Source of the DNA: JAIBJN01 sp963839745
Lineage (GTDB): Bacteria; Actinomycetota; Thermoleophilia; Gaiellales; Gaiellaceae
Reading direction: 5' to 3'
NCBI GenBank assembly: GCA_963839745.1
Contig: CAWIWC010000001.1
Span: 62,001-126,000, forward strand
Length of the DNA: 64,000 nt
Shown: piece by piece, positions 34,228 through 43,701 of the stretch
Layout of the letters: each line of letters starts with the position of its first letter
Position numbering within the stretch: the stretch's first letter is position 1
The notes under the pieces: generated by a model
The model's database searches: none
What the model saw: the letters and a program-made list of their open reading frames with translations, nothing else
What the model was told of the DNA's origin: nothing
Position numbers and translations under genes: made by a program

Positions 34228-34771
34228 GCGCGCGCAGGTCGTCGAGGCAGCCGTCGAGCAGGTTCTCGCGCAGGTCGAAGAGACCGGCCCAGAGAGCGTC
34301 GCGATCCGGCGCCGACTCGATCCGCGCGGAGTCCGCCAGGCCCTGGAGCGCTCGCACGAGGACTGCCAGCTCGAGGTAGGCGTGCGCGACGCGGTGCGGT
34401 GCGGCAACGACGCCGGCGCGCTTCAGGACCGCGTCCCACTCGACGACCTCCCCCGCTCCGGGCTCGCCGTACCAGGAGCGGCCCTCGGCGCCATCCGGCT
34501 CCAGCTCCAGGAGGAAGCGTCCCAACGGTCGCTCGAGGCCCGTGAGGGCGGTCTCGGCCCGTTCGGCGGCGCGCCTGAACGCCGCCTGGCGACGCTCGGG
34601 GGTGCACGGATCGGGCTCACCGCGCTGCCAGCGCTCCAGCAGCCGGCAGAACGCGAGGCCGGCGACCTCGCTCGCGGCGAGCGAGCGGACAAGACGGGCC
34701 GTCGTGTTCTCCGACACGCCGTAGGTGCCCATGAGGCCGGCCCAGCCGCTCCCGTTCATCTGTGTCATCAC
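34217..34771 (-). CDS. hypothetical protein, first gene of the ribokinase/nucleoside hydrolase operon
   Basis: I do not recognise this 184-residue protein. It is mostly alpha-helical by composition, rich in Ala, Leu, Arg and Glu, with no signal peptide or membrane segment. Notable segments are ENTTARLVRSLAASEVAGLAFCRLLERW near the N-terminus, WYGEPGAGEVVEWDAVL in the middle and DLRENLLDGCLDDLRALAA at the end. GTG (34771) and ATG (34768) are alternative starts. Overlap with rbsK implies co-expression and a possible role in nucleoside or ribose use. Confidence 0.6.
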   Translation of the reverse strand: MMTQMNGSGWAGLMGTYGVSENTTARLVRSLAASEVAGLAFCRLLERWQRGEPDPCTPERRQAAFRRAAERAETALTGLERPLGRFLLELEPDGAEGRSWYGEPGAGEVVEWDAVLKRAGVVAAPHRVAHAYLELAVLVRALQGLADSARIESAPDRDALWAGLFDLRENLLDGCLDDLRALAA

Positions 34772-34817
34772 CTAACTAGTACACCAAGATCGGCAGAACG
34801 CGTACCGTTCCCGGCGC

Positions 34818-35881
34818 ATGGCGACCTACGACCTCGTCCGCAACCTCCCGCTGGAGATCGAGTCCTACGAGCTGGAGGGCCTGAAAGTCGAGGCCTCGCC
34901 CGAGTTCGTCCGCCGCACGACGGTGATCCATCTGCACGGCGGCGGCCATGAAGGGGTCGGTGAGGACGTCACCTACTCGGGTGAGGACCAGGAGGCTCTC
35001 CAGGCCGAAGGCCCGACCCTTCCGCTCCCGGGAAGCCATACGCTCGACAGCTTCTCGCAGCTCCTCGACCGCATGGCGCTGTTCCCGAGCGGTCCGGGGA
35101 TGGACGCCTTCCTCGACTACCGCCGCTGGGCGTACGAGAGCGCGGCGCTCGACCTCGCGCTGCGCCAGGCGGGCACGTCGCTCGCCGAGGCGGTCGGGCG
35201 TGAGCTGCAGCCGGTCAACTTCGTCGTTTCCCTACGGATCGAGCAGCCGCCGGCGCTCGATCCGATCCCGCGCCTGCTCGAGCGCTACCCGAAGCTGCGC
35301 TTCAAGCTCGACCCGACGAGCGAATGGGACGCGAAGCTGGTCAAGGCCCTGGCCGAGACCGGCGCCGTGGACACGGTCGACCTCAAGGGCGCCTACAAGG
35401 GCACGCCGGTCGACCAGGCGGGCGACCCGCTCCTCTACGGCCTCGTTGCGCAGGCGTTCCCGAACGCGTGGATCGAGGACCCTGACCTGAACGCGGAGAC
35501 CGACGTGATCCTCGAGCCGCATCGCGACCGCGTCACCTGGGACGCGCCCATCCACTCGGTGCTGAACATCAAGGGCCTCCCCTTCGCGCCGCGCACGCTC
35601 AACTTCAAGCCGTCGCGCTTCGGGAGCATCCAACGACTCTTCGAGGGCTACGACTACTGCGCGGACAACGAGATCGCCATCTACGGCGGCGGCCAGTGGG
35701 AGCTCGGCCCCGGCCGCGGGCACATCCAGTACCTCGCGTCGCTCTTCCACCCCTCGACGCCAAATGACGTCGCGCCGGCAGCGTTCAACATCCACCGGAA
35801 CGATCCGCCCCCGGGCCTCCCCACCAGCCCGCTCCAGCCGCAGCCGACAAGACCGGCTTCCGGTGGGGCGAGGCTCCCTAG
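34818..35881 (+). CDS. enolase-superfamily protein, frameshifted at the extreme C-terminus
   Basis: The protein (about 354 residues when corrected) resembles the mandelate racemase/muconate cycloisomerase branch. It has a capping region with HLHGGGHEGVGEDVTY, then a barrel with RFKLDPTSEWD, DLKGAYKG, WIEDPDL and YGGGQWELGPGRGHIQYLASLFHP. A missing base near 35833 diverts the last 15 residues; in the corrected frame the end reads ADKTGFRWGEAP and stops at 35881, sharing a CTAG with the rnj stop. As written, the frame runs on antisense into rnj. The substrate is unknown, and divergent placement next to the ribokinase operon is only suggestive. Confidence 0.7.
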
Positions 35882-37533
35882 ACCTCGACGACGACCGGCA
35901 GGATCATCGGCCGGCGGCCGGTGCGCTCGGAGACGAGCTTCCCGATGTTGTCGTGCAGGTGCTCCTGGAAGAGCTTCAGCTCGAAGACGTTCTGGCCGAG
36001 GAGCTCGGCGATCGTGCGCTGGGCCTCGAGGCGCGCTTCCTCGAGCAGCTGATCGGACTCGGCAAATCCGCGGGAGATGACCTCCGGCGTCGCGACCTCG
36101 CCTCCGTTCCGCGAGCCGACCGTCGCCACGACGATCAGTACGCCGTCCTCCGAGAGGTGACGGCGGTCGCGGAGGGCGACGTCCTTGACGTCCCCGACCC
36201 CCAGCCCATCCACGAACGTGGCGCCCGTGTCGAGCTGGTCGACGATGCGCGCGATGCCGCCCCGCAGCTCGACGACCGACCCGTTCTCGGCCAGGACGAT
36301 GCGGTCGGCCGGCACCCCGGAGTCCCTGGCGAGGCGCGCCTGGGCGGAGAGCATGCGGAACTCGCCGTGCACGGGCATGACGTTGCGGGGCCGGAGCAGG
36401 GCGAGGATCGTCCGGATTTCCTCCGCGTTTCCGTGCCCGGAGACGTGGACCTGCGCGATCTCCTGGTGGAGCACCTCCGCGCCCGACTTGGCGAGCCGGT
36501 TGATCGTGTCGTGCACGCGCAGCTCGTTTCCGGGCACCGGCTTCGCCGAGATGATGACCGTGTCCCCTTCCTCGATCTCGACGTGCGGGTGGTCCCCGTA
36601 CGCCATGCGGGTGAGCGCGGACATCGGCTCGCCCTGGCTCCCGGTGCAGAGAATCATCGTCTGCTCGGGGCGCTGGAGGTCGATCTCGTCAGGCTTGATG
36701 AGCAGCTCGTCGCGCACGTCGAGGTAGCCGAGGTTCCGTGCGATGTTGACGTTCTTGCGCAGCGAGCGGCCGACGAGCGCGACCTTCCGGCCGGACTCGG
36801 CCGCGACGTCCATCGCCTGCTGGACACGATGGATGTTCGAGGCGAACGAGGCGACGAGCACGCGACCCTCGCGTTGCGGGATCAGGTGGCGGAAGGCCTC
36901 CCCCACCGTTCGCTCGGACTCGGTCACGCCCGGCCGCTCGGCGTTCGTGGAGTCGCCGAGGAGCAGGTCGACTCCGCGGTTGCCCAGCTCCGCGAGCTTG
37001 CCGAGGTCGGTGCGGAACCCGTCGACCGGCGTGTGGTCGATCTTGTAGTCGCCCGTGACGACCAAGAGCCCGCCCGGTGTGTCGAAGGCGAGCGCGACGG
37101 CGTCCGGGATCGAGTGCGCCATGCGCACGAACTCGACCTGGTACGGGCCGATCTGCGCCGCTCCCTTGTCCGGCTCGATCTCGACGAGCTGGGCGGAGCG
37201 CATCAGCCCGTGCTCGTCGAGCTTGGACTTGATCAGCCCCAGCGTCAGCCGCGTCGCCCAGACCTCGGGGACCTCGATCTCGCGCATGAGGTACGGCAGC
37301 GCGCCGACATGGTCCTCGTGCCCGTGGGTGAGCACGACGGCACGGACGTCGTGACGGTGCTGGCGTAGGTACTCGAAGTCGGGCAGCACGAGGTCGACGC
37401 CGAGATGCTCGTCGCGTGGGAACGACAGCCCGGCGTCGACGACGACGATGCCGCCGTCGGATTCGATCACGGTCAGGTTCTTGCCGACCTCGCCCAGGCC
37501 GCCGAGCGGGATGACTCGCGTGCTCTCGGGCAT
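35878..37533 (-). CDS. rnj: ribonuclease J
   Basis: RNase J is a metallo-beta-lactamase/beta-CASP enzyme with 5' exonuclease and endonuclease activity on mRNA and rRNA. The 551-residue protein has IPLGGLGEVGKNL at the N-terminus and the zinc motif LTHGHEDHVGALPYL near residue 70. Also present are GDYKIDHTPVDG, LLGDSTNAERPG, CTGSQGEP and HVSGHGNAEE, with RPRNVMPVHGEFRML in the beta-CASP region. The ATG at 37533 fits the conserved start, although the frame is open further upstream. It follows dapA across one inserted plus-strand gene. Confidence 0.96.
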   Translation of the reverse strand: MPESTRVIPLGGLGEVGKNLTVIESDGGIVVVDAGLSFPRDEHLGVDLVLPDFEYLRQHRHDVRAVVLTHGHEDHVGALPYLMREIEVPEVWATRLTLGLIKSKLDEHGLMRSAQLVEIEPDKGAAQIGPYQVEFVRMAHSIPDAVALAFDTPGGLLVVTGDYKIDHTPVDGFRTDLGKLAELGNRGVDLLLGDSTNAERPGVTESERTVGEAFRHLIPQREGRVLVASFASNIHRVQQAMDVAAESGRKVALVGRSLRKNVNIARNLGYLDVRDELLIKPDEIDLQRPEQTMILCTGSQGEPMSALTRMAYGDHPHVEIEEGDTVIISAKPVPGNELRVHDTINRLAKSGAEVLHQEIAQVHVSGHGNAEEIRTILALLRPRNVMPVHGEFRMLSAQARLARDSGVPADRIVLAENGSVVELRGGIARIVDQLDTGATFVDGLGVGDVKDVALRDRRHLSEDGVLIVVATVGSRNGGEVATPEVISRGFAESDQLLEEARLEAQRTIAELLGQNVFELKLFQEHLHDNIGKLVSERTGRRPMILPVVVEV

Positions 37534-37589
37534 TCGCAGAGTGTATTCAGTCCCTTTCCGCCGCGTTCCTGCTCGGCTAACCTCGACGC

Positions 37590-38528
37590 GTGACGGCGAC
37601 GGCTGACAGGGCGGCGATGCTCGGCGCAATCGGACGCACGCCGGTCATCCGGCTCGAGCGCCTCGCCGGGCCCGACGTCGCCGAGGTCTGGGTCAAGCTC
37701 GAGAACGCGAACCCCACCGGCTCCTACAAGGACCGCATGGCGCTCGCCATGATCGAAGGAGCCGAGCGCAGCGGCCGCCTGAAGCCGGGCCAGACCGTCG
37801 TGGAGTACACGGGCGGTAGCACCGGGTCGTCTCTCGCCTTCGTCTGTGCTGTGAAGGGCTACAAGCTCAGAATCGTCACCTCCGATGCCTTCGCGGCGGA
37901 GAAGCTCCGCACCATGCGCGCCTTCGGTGCCGAGCTCGAGGTCATCCCGAGCCCGGAGGGGATCACAGGTGACCTCATCCCGAGCATGATGCGCCGCGCC
38001 GCCGAAATCGTGGACGAAGTTGACGGTTTCGCCACGGATCAGTTCAACAACCGCGACATGGTCGAGGGCTATGCCGAGCTCGGCCGCGAGCTGCTCGACC
38101 AGCTCGATGGGCGCATCGACGCGTTCTGCTCCTATGTCGGCACGGCCGGCTGCTTCCTCGGCGTCACCGGTGCGCTGCGCAGCGCGATCCCGGACGTCTA
38201 CCGGGTGATCGTCGAGCCGGCCGAGTCGCCGGTCATCTCGGGCGGCGAGCCCGGCACGCACCGAATCGAGGGCGGCGGCGTCGGCTTCTGGCCCCCGCTC
38301 CTGACGCGGGACGACTTCGAGGAGGTGATCCCCGTCTCGACGGCCGACGCCATGGCGATGGCCAAGCGGGTCGCGGCCGACGAGGGACTTCTCTGCGGGC
38401 CCTCGACCGGCGCGAACATCACCGTCGCGCTCGAGCTCGCGGGGCGTCTCGGCCCCGGCAAGCGCGTCGTGACGACGAACGTCGACTCAGGGCTCAAGTA
38501 CCTCGCCGGACACCTGTACGCCGGCTAG
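37590..38528 (+). CDS. cysteine synthase family PLP enzyme
   Basis: The 312-residue fold-type II PLP protein has IGRTPVIRLERL, the PLP lysine in NPTGSYKDRMA (near residue 50), the phosphate-binding loop TGGSTGSS, and GGVGFWPP and GPSTGANI. These match the O-acetylserine sulfhydrylase/cystathionine beta-synthase-like family. The asparagine loop reads TGGSTG rather than the classic TSGNTG, so its true substrate may differ from O-acetylserine. It starts with GTG, is divergent from rnj and convergent with dapA. Confidence 0.85.
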   Translation: MTATADRAAMLGAIGRTPVIRLERLAGPDVAEVWVKLENANPTGSYKDRMALAMIEGAERSGRLKPGQTVVEYTGGSTGSSLAFVCAVKGYKLRIVTSDAFAAEKLRTMRAFGAELEVIPSPEGITGDLIPSMMRRAAEIVDEVDGFATDQFNNRDMVEGYAELGRELLDQLDGRIDAFCSYVGTAGCFLGVTGALRSAIPDVYRVIVEPAESPVISGGEPGTHRIEGGGVGFWPPLLTRDDFEEVIPVSTADAMAMAKRVAADEGLLCGPSTGANITVALELAGRLGPGKRVVTTNVDSGLKYLAGHLYAG

Positions 38529-38543
38529 CGGCAAATGTCGGGT

Positions 38544-39437
38544 CTAGACGCGGGCGCTCTCGAGGACGCCGGCGCGCTCGAGCGCGTCGCGAATCGCCGC
38601 ACGCTCCTCGTCGGTCGCCTCGAGCAGGGGAAGCCTGAGCCCGCCCACGTCGTGGCCGATCATCTGGAGCGCGGCCTTGACCGGGATCGGGTTCGTGGTC
38701 ACCGCGAGCGCGTCGATCACGGGTCGCAGCTCGGCCTCGATCGCGCGCGCCTCGGCCAGCTCGCCCTCCTTGAAGCGCGTGACCAGCTCGCGGACGCGCG
38801 GGCCGACGACGTGCGTGTAGACGAGCACGCCTCCGACTCCGCCGAGCTCGAGGAACGGGAGCAGGAGATCGTCGTTGCCCGCATAGAGCGCGAGGTCGGT
38901 CTCGGCGAGGATGCGCCGCGCCTGGCCCGGGTCGGTCGTGGCCTGCTTGACCGCGGTGACGTTCGGGATCTCGGCGAGCTCGGCGAGCGTTTCGGGCTCG
39001 AGGTTGACCACGACGCGCTGCGGGATGTTGTAGACCACGATCGGGCGGTCGGTCGCGTCGGCGATCGCCTTGAAGTGAGCCACGATCCCGCGCGCCGGCG
39101 GCTTGTTGTAGTACGGCGTGACGACGAGGAAGCCGTCCACGCCGAGCTCGTGCGCCTGGCCGGTCAGGTGGACGGAGTGCGCGGTGGAGTACGTGCCCGT
39201 GCCCGCGATCACCGTTGCCCGGTCGCCGACCGTCTCGACGGCAGCGGCGAAGAGCGAGAGCCGCTCGTCGTCGTCCAGCGTCGGTGACTCGCCGGTCGTC
39301 CCGGCGACGACGACGCCGTCGGAGCCGGACTCGATCAGGTGCGTGCAGAGCCTCCGGAACGCGTCCAGGTCGACAGAGCCGTCCGCGCGGAAGGGTGTGA
39401 CGACGGCTGTTAGGACCTCGCCGAGCACCGTTCGCAT
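38544..39437 (-). CDS. dapA: 4-hydroxy-tetrahydrodipicolinate synthase
   Basis: DapA condenses pyruvate with aspartate semialdehyde, the first committed step of DAP/lysine synthesis. The 297-residue protein has TAVVTPF, AGTTGESPTL (near 45-54), YYNKPPARGIVAHF, the catalytic tyrosine in VVYNIPQR and the Schiff-base lysine in TAVKQAT. I prefer ATG 39437 over the upstream GTG 39452 because a GGAGG sits nine bases before the ATG. It lies 34 bases after dapB and is presumably co-transcribed with it. Confidence 0.95.
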   Translation of the reverse strand: MRTVLGEVLTAVVTPFRADGSVDLDAFRRLCTHLIESGSDGVVVAGTTGESPTLDDDERLSLFAAAVETVGDRATVIAGTGTYSTAHSVHLTGQAHELGVDGFLVVTPYYNKPPARGIVAHFKAIADATDRPIVVYNIPQRVVVNLEPETLAELAEIPNVTAVKQATTDPGQARRILAETDLALYAGNDDLLLPFLELGGVGGVLVYTHVVGPRVRELVTRFKEGELAEARAIEAELRPVIDALAVTTNPIPVKAALQMIGHDVGGLRLPLLEATDEERAAIRDALERAGVLESARV

Positions 39438-39470
39438 TGTAATCGCCTCCACCGACAGTGCGTTCCTGGC

Positions 39471-40112
39471 CTAGTCCAAGAGCGCGTCCAGCCCTACGGT
39501 GAGGCCCGGATCGAGCGTCGGCAGACGCTCGAGAGCCAGCAGGACGCCGGGGACGAACGCCTCGCGCGAGAAGGTGTCGTGGCGGATCGTCAGGAGCTGT
39601 CCGTCGCCGCCGAACAGAACCTCCTGGTGGGCCACGAGGCCCGGGAGGCGAACCGAGTGGATGGGCACCTCGCCGGGAAGCCGCTTGGCGGTCGCCTTCG
39701 CCGTGCCCGAGGGCGCGTCGACCTTCGTCTCGTGGTGCAGCTCGATGATCTCGGCGCGCGGCATGTGCTCGGCCGCCAGGGCGGAGAGCCGCATCATCAG
39801 CACGGCCCCGATCGCGAAATTGGGCGCGGCGAAGCACACCACGCCGCGATCGCGGGCGAGCGAGTCGATCGACGCCAGGTCGTCGGCGGTGAGCCCGGTC
39901 GTCCCCACCACCGTCGCCAGGCCGGCCGCCAGGCAGCGCTCGACGTTCGCGCGCGCGGCGTCGGGACGCGTGAAGTCGACCGCAGCGTCGTGGCCGCTCG
40001 GGTCCCAATCGTCGTCCCTCCCCACCGGAGTGACCTCGTGCCCCGATTCGGCCAGCCGCGGTCCGAGCGCGGCGCCGACCTTCCCGCCCGCGCCGAGCAG
40101 CAGGACTCTCAC
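39471..40112 (-). CDS. dapB: 4-hydroxy-tetrahydrodipicolinate reductase (short form)
   Basis: DapB reduces the DapA product with NAD(P)H. The N-terminal dinucleotide-binding motif is LLGAGGKVGAAL, followed by VVGTTGLT, APNFAIGAVLMM and the family signature ELHHETKVDAPSGTA. At 213 residues it is shorter than the usual 240-270, with trimmed loops in the N-terminal half, but all active-site elements are present. The GTG start overlaps the M16 peptidase stop (GTGA). Confidence 0.94.
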   Translation of the reverse strand: MRVLLLGAGGKVGAALGPRLAESGHEVTPVGRDDDWDPSGHDAAVDFTRPDAARANVERCLAAGLATVVGTTGLTADDLASIDSLARDRGVVCFAAPNFAIGAVLMMRLSALAAEHMPRAEIIELHHETKVDAPSGTAKATAKRLPGEVPIHSVRLPGLVAHQEVLFGGDGQLLTIRHDTFSREAFVPGVLLALERLPTLDPGLTVGLDALLD

Positions 40113-41404
40113 GCCGCGGCGCGCTCCACGAGGCCCGGGCAGACCGGCTCGACGGCCTCGAGGAGCCGCTCCTCGCTGGGGCCGATGGAGGCGACGGAGA
40201 AGAACTCCGGGGAGAGCAGCACCTCGGCGAGCTGGGCGACGGATTCGGCGTCGACGGCCTCGATCTCCGCGAGGATGCGGTCGAGGTCGAGGAGCTCGCT
40301 GTCGGTGATCAGCGATTTGCCGAGCCGGCTCATCCGGTTGGAAGTCATCTCCATGGCGAGCATGATCCTGCCCTTGAGGTTCTCCTTCGCGCGCTCGAGC
40401 TCGTCCTGCCGCGGGCCGTGCTCGGAGATGTCGCCGATCTGCTCGGCGACGATGCGCAGGCACTCGCCGAGATTCTCCTCGCGCGTTCCCACGTAGACCC
40501 CGATCTGCCCCGTGTCCGCGTACTGCGACGAGAACGTGTAGACCGCGTAGGCGAGGCCGCGCTTCTCGCGGATCTCCTGGAACAGGCGGGACGAGGCGGA
40601 TCCGCCGAGCACGCCGTCCAGGATGGACGCGGTGAAGCGTCGGCGATCCGAGCGGGCGATTCCCGGCGCCGCGAGGCAGACGTGGTACTGCTCGGTCGCC
40701 TTCTCCTGGAACACGAGCGAAGGCTGCGGCGGGGCCACCAGCGGCGCCCGCACGGTCGAGCGGCGGGCGGGCGGGTCGGCGGCCTTCTTCCGCATCGCGT
40801 CGACGGCCTCGACGAGGTGGTCGTGGTCGACGCTGCCAGCAGTCGCGACGACGACGTTGTCGGGGCGGTAGCGGCGGCGGTGGAACGCACCGACGGACCG
40901 GCGTGAGACGGACGAGATGACGTCCGCGGAGCCGAGCACGGGCCGCCCGAGCGGATGGTCGCCGAAGACCGCCTTCGTCACCAGGTCGAAGATCAGCTCC
41001 TGCGGCGAGTCCTCCACCATGGCGATCTCCTCGAGGACGACCTCGCGCTCGGAGTCGAGGTCCGCGAGGCTCGGCGCGAAGACCATGTCCGTCATGACGT
41101 CGAGCGCCGTATCGAGGTGCTCGTCGAGCACACGGGCATAGACCACCGTGTAGTCCCGCGCCGTAGCTGCGTTCAGCTCGCCGCCGAAGGTGTCGAAGAT
41201 CTCCGCGATCTCGAGCGCCGAGTACGACGCCGTGCCCTTGAAGAGCAGGTGCTCGAGGAAGTGGCTGACGCCGGCGTGGGCGTCGTCCTCGTCGCGCGAG
41301 CCTGCGCCGATCCAGAAACCGATGGCGACCGAGCGCACGCTCTCGAGCGGCTCCGTGACGACGCGCGTTCCGCCGTCGAGGGTGGTCACCAGGTAGTTCT
41401 GCAC
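40109..41404 (-). CDS. M16 family zinc metallopeptidase
   Basis: The 431-residue protein has the inverted zinc motif HFLEHLLFKGT near residue 45, with the third ligand expected in the EREVVLEEIAMVED region. Its C-terminal half contains REKRGLAYAVYTFSSQYADTG, the R/Y element of M16 proteins. It resembles processing-peptidase-like enzymes (YmxG/MlpA) found next to pnp and dap genes in many Gram-positive bacteria. I chose GTG 41404; the open frame reaching 42046 is antisense-like sequence inside the next gene. Confidence 0.92.
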   Translation of the reverse strand: MQNYLVTTLDGGTRVVTEPLESVRSVAIGFWIGAGSRDEDDAHAGVSHFLEHLLFKGTASYSALEIAEIFDTFGGELNAATARDYTVVYARVLDEHLDTALDVMTDMVFAPSLADLDSEREVVLEEIAMVEDSPQELIFDLVTKAVFGDHPLGRPVLGSADVISSVSRRSVGAFHRRRYRPDNVVVATAGSVDHDHLVEAVDAMRKKAADPPARRSTVRAPLVAPPQPSLVFQEKATEQYHVCLAAPGIARSDRRRFTASILDGVLGGSASSRLFQEIREKRGLAYAVYTFSSQYADTGQIGVYVGTREENLGECLRIVAEQIGDISEHGPRQDELERAKENLKGRIMLAMEMTSNRMSRLGKSLITDSELLDLDRILAEIEAVDAESVAQLAEVLLSPEFFSVASIGPSEERLLEAVEPVCPGLVERAAA

Positions 41405-41421
41405 GCTCGCATGGTAGGGCG

Positions 41422-42597
41422 TCAGGCCTGCCGGAACGCTCCGCCGGGGTTCCCGGAGACGCGGGCGAGCGCCGCGAGGGCCTTGAGCGGGGGCCTGGCG
41501 AGGCCCTGTGCGCCGCGGATGTCCGCGATGTCCCCGCGCACGAGTCGCTCCACGGTGCGCCAGACGACGTGGGAGCGCGCGATCCGGAACGTCACGCGCG
41601 GGAAACGGTCGAGCGCCGCCTTGACGCTCCACGAGGCCCAGAGGTGGGTTGCCAGCATTCGGGTCAGCCGGTCGCCGTAGGGCTCGAGACCCTCTGCGCG
41701 GCCCGCGAGCAGGTCGAGGACGGCCTCCGAGGCGAGCTTTCCCGAGAGAAAGCCCTCGAACATGCCGTCGCCGGAGACCGGATCTACGAGACCGGCGGCG
41801 TCTCCGATCAGCGCGGCCCTCCCGCGCGCGAGCGTCGAGGCCGGAGACCGCAGCGGGAGCCGGTAGCCGCGCAGGCTCTCCAGGTCGTCGTAGGCGATGC
41901 CGTGCGCGTTGCAAAGGTCGCGCAGGTGGTCGCGGAGCCGCGGTCCCTCCCCCTCCCAGCCGCCGAGGCCGACGTTGACGTGGTCTCCCTTCGGGAACAC
42001 CCAGCCGTAGCCGCCGGGAACGACTCCGAGCTCGAGCACCGCGCACCCGCGGTAGTCGTTCGTCCGGAGGCGGTCGTACCCTATGTTGCCTTCGATGGCA
42101 ACTCCGACCGCCTGGTTCCCGCCGAGCCCGAGCGCCCGGCCGCAGATCCCGTTGACTCCGTCGGCGCCGACGAGCGTCGCGGCGTGCAGCCGCTCGCCGC
42201 CCGCCGTCACCTCGACACCTTCGGGGCCCGCCTGGGCGTGCTCCACCTTCACACCGTCGCGCACCTCCGCACCCGCCTTCGCGGCCTGCTCCAGAAGGTA
42301 GGCGTCGAGCCGGATCCGCTGCGTCATGAACACCAGCGGTTCCCCGTCACCGCGCTCGAACCACCCGCCGAAGCGGAGCCGCATTCGCACGGACGTGACC
42401 ACGTCTTCGACCACGGGGTCGACGTCGAACGGGAGCAGGCGCGCCGCCCGTCCGGTGACGCCGCCGCCGCACGGCTTGTCGCGCGGGAAGCGCGCGCGGT
42501 CGAGCACGAGAACGCTCGCGCCGGCCGAGGCGAGCCGCTGCGCGCACGTCGAGCCGGCGGGGCCGGCACCGACGACGATCGCGTCGTAGCGCGTCAC
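41422..42597 (-). CDS. geranylgeranyl reductase family FAD-dependent oxidoreductase
   Basis: The 391-residue flavoprotein begins with the FAD-binding VVGAGPAGSTCAQRLASAG. The CGGG element in RFPRDKPCGGGVTGRA is typical of geranylgeranyl reductases, and a second flavin motif RAALIGDAAGLVDPVSGDGM lies near residue 280. Relatives saturate isoprenoid chains of menaquinones or lipids. The substrate here is not deducible. It reads in the same direction as the M16 gene and diverges from the EamA transporter. Confidence 0.87.
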   Translation of the reverse strand: MTRYDAIVVGAGPAGSTCAQRLASAGASVLVLDRARFPRDKPCGGGVTGRAARLLPFDVDPVVEDVVTSVRMRLRFGGWFERGDGEPLVFMTQRIRLDAYLLEQAAKAGAEVRDGVKVEHAQAGPEGVEVTAGGERLHAATLVGADGVNGICGRALGLGGNQAVGVAIEGNIGYDRLRTNDYRGCAVLELGVVPGGYGWVFPKGDHVNVGLGGWEGEGPRLRDHLRDLCNAHGIAYDDLESLRGYRLPLRSPASTLARGRAALIGDAAGLVDPVSGDGMFEGFLSGKLASEAVLDLLAGRAEGLEPYGDRLTRMLATHLWASWSVKAALDRFPRVTFRIARSHVVWRTVERLVRGDIADIRGAQGLARPPLKALAALARVSGNPGGAFRQA

Positions 42598-42662
42598 CGC
42601 GGCATTATCGCCTGCGTACGCGATCTCACGTTTCGGCGGTCCCGGACGGTTACAGCTCGTGG

Positions 42663-43568
42663 ATGGACACGGCAGTCCCTCTCGGGCGCAGGACGACGTC
42701 GGCGCACCTGGCGCTCGTGCTCGTGGTCGTCTTCTGGGCAGCCTCGTTCTCCGCGATCAAGGCCTTGCTCGACAGGGGCGTGGCGGCGCCTGACATCGCG
42801 ATCCTCCGCTACGTGGTGGCCGCACCGGGCTTTGCCCTGCTGCTCTGGAGCGTCGGCGGGCTTCCGGGGCTGGCCAGGCGGGACGCAGTACGGCTCGCGC
42901 TCGCCGGTGTGGCCGTGGTCACCGGCTACCACATGTCCCTGAACATCGGCACGAAGTACACGACGTCGGGGACGGCGGCGCTGGTGGTTGCCCTCTCCCC
43001 CGCGCTGACCCTCCTCCTCGCGGCGGGCCTCGGCCTCGAGCGCGCCGGGCCCCGCAGGATCGCAGGCCTCGCGGTGGCCTTTGCCGGCGTTGCGGTCGTC
43101 GTCCTCCTCGGCGCGGGCGCCGAGCTCTCGTTCGCCAACGCGAAGGGGCCGCTGATCGTGATCGGCGCGCCGGTCGCGTTCGCGCTCTACAACGTCTTGC
43201 TCCAGCCGCTGCTGCAGCGGTACGGGCTGCTGGCGCTCACGGCAGCCTCGAGCCTCATCGGCATGCTCGGGCTCGTCCCCTTCGTGCGGCCCTCCACCGT
43301 GGACGCGGTCGCGGAGATGTCCGCGAGCTCCGCCACGCTCATTCTGTATCTGGGCATCGTCTGCACCCTCTTCGGCTACGCGGCCTGGAACGTCGGGCTG
43401 CGCGGGCTCGGGCCTACGCGGGCGGTGTCCTACACCTACGCGATCCCCGCGCTCGCCGTGCTCATGGGCGCCCTCTTCCTCGACGAGCCCATCACCGTCT
43501 GGCTCGCCGTCGGCGGTGCGCTCATCCTCGGCGGCGTCGCGCTCGCCCAGCGCTCGCGGGCCGGCTGA
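42663..43568 (+). CDS. EamA/DMT-superfamily transporter
   Basis: The 301-residue membrane protein has about ten transmembrane helices in two EamA repeats. WAASFSAIKALLDRGVAAPDIAILRY lies in the first, and AWNVGLRGLGPTRAVSYTYAIPALAVLMGALFLDEP lies in the second. These are typical drug/metabolite exporters with unknown substrate. It stands alone on the plus strand between the reductase and pnp. Confidence 0.9.
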   Translation: MDTAVPLGRRTTSAHLALVLVVVFWAASFSAIKALLDRGVAAPDIAILRYVVAAPGFALLLWSVGGLPGLARRDAVRLALAGVAVVTGYHMSLNIGTKYTTSGTAALVVALSPALTLLLAAGLGLERAGPRRIAGLAVAFAGVAVVVLLGAGAELSFANAKGPLIVIGAPVAFALYNVLLQPLLQRYGLLALTAASSLIGMLGLVPFVRPSTVDAVAEMSASSATLILYLGIVCTLFGYAAWNVGLRGLGPTRAVSYTYAIPALAVLMGALFLDEPITVWLAVGGALILGGVALAQRSRAG

Positions 43569-43701
43569 CGCCTAGCGAGCGACGACCGCCCCGGCCCAGA
43601 GCAGGCGTCCCGAGCGGCGAAGACGCTCCGCGACAGGCCGCGTCGGGTCGGAGGGGTGCGTGCGGCGTTTCTCCGCCTGCGGACACGGCAGGCAGCAACT
43701 C

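Noticed and set aside
40109..42046. A longer M16 peptidase with an N-terminal extension of about 215 residues
   Set aside because: The extension is an alternate frame of the geranylgeranyl reductase gene and is very Arg-rich. The zinc-peptidase fold begins near GTG 41404.
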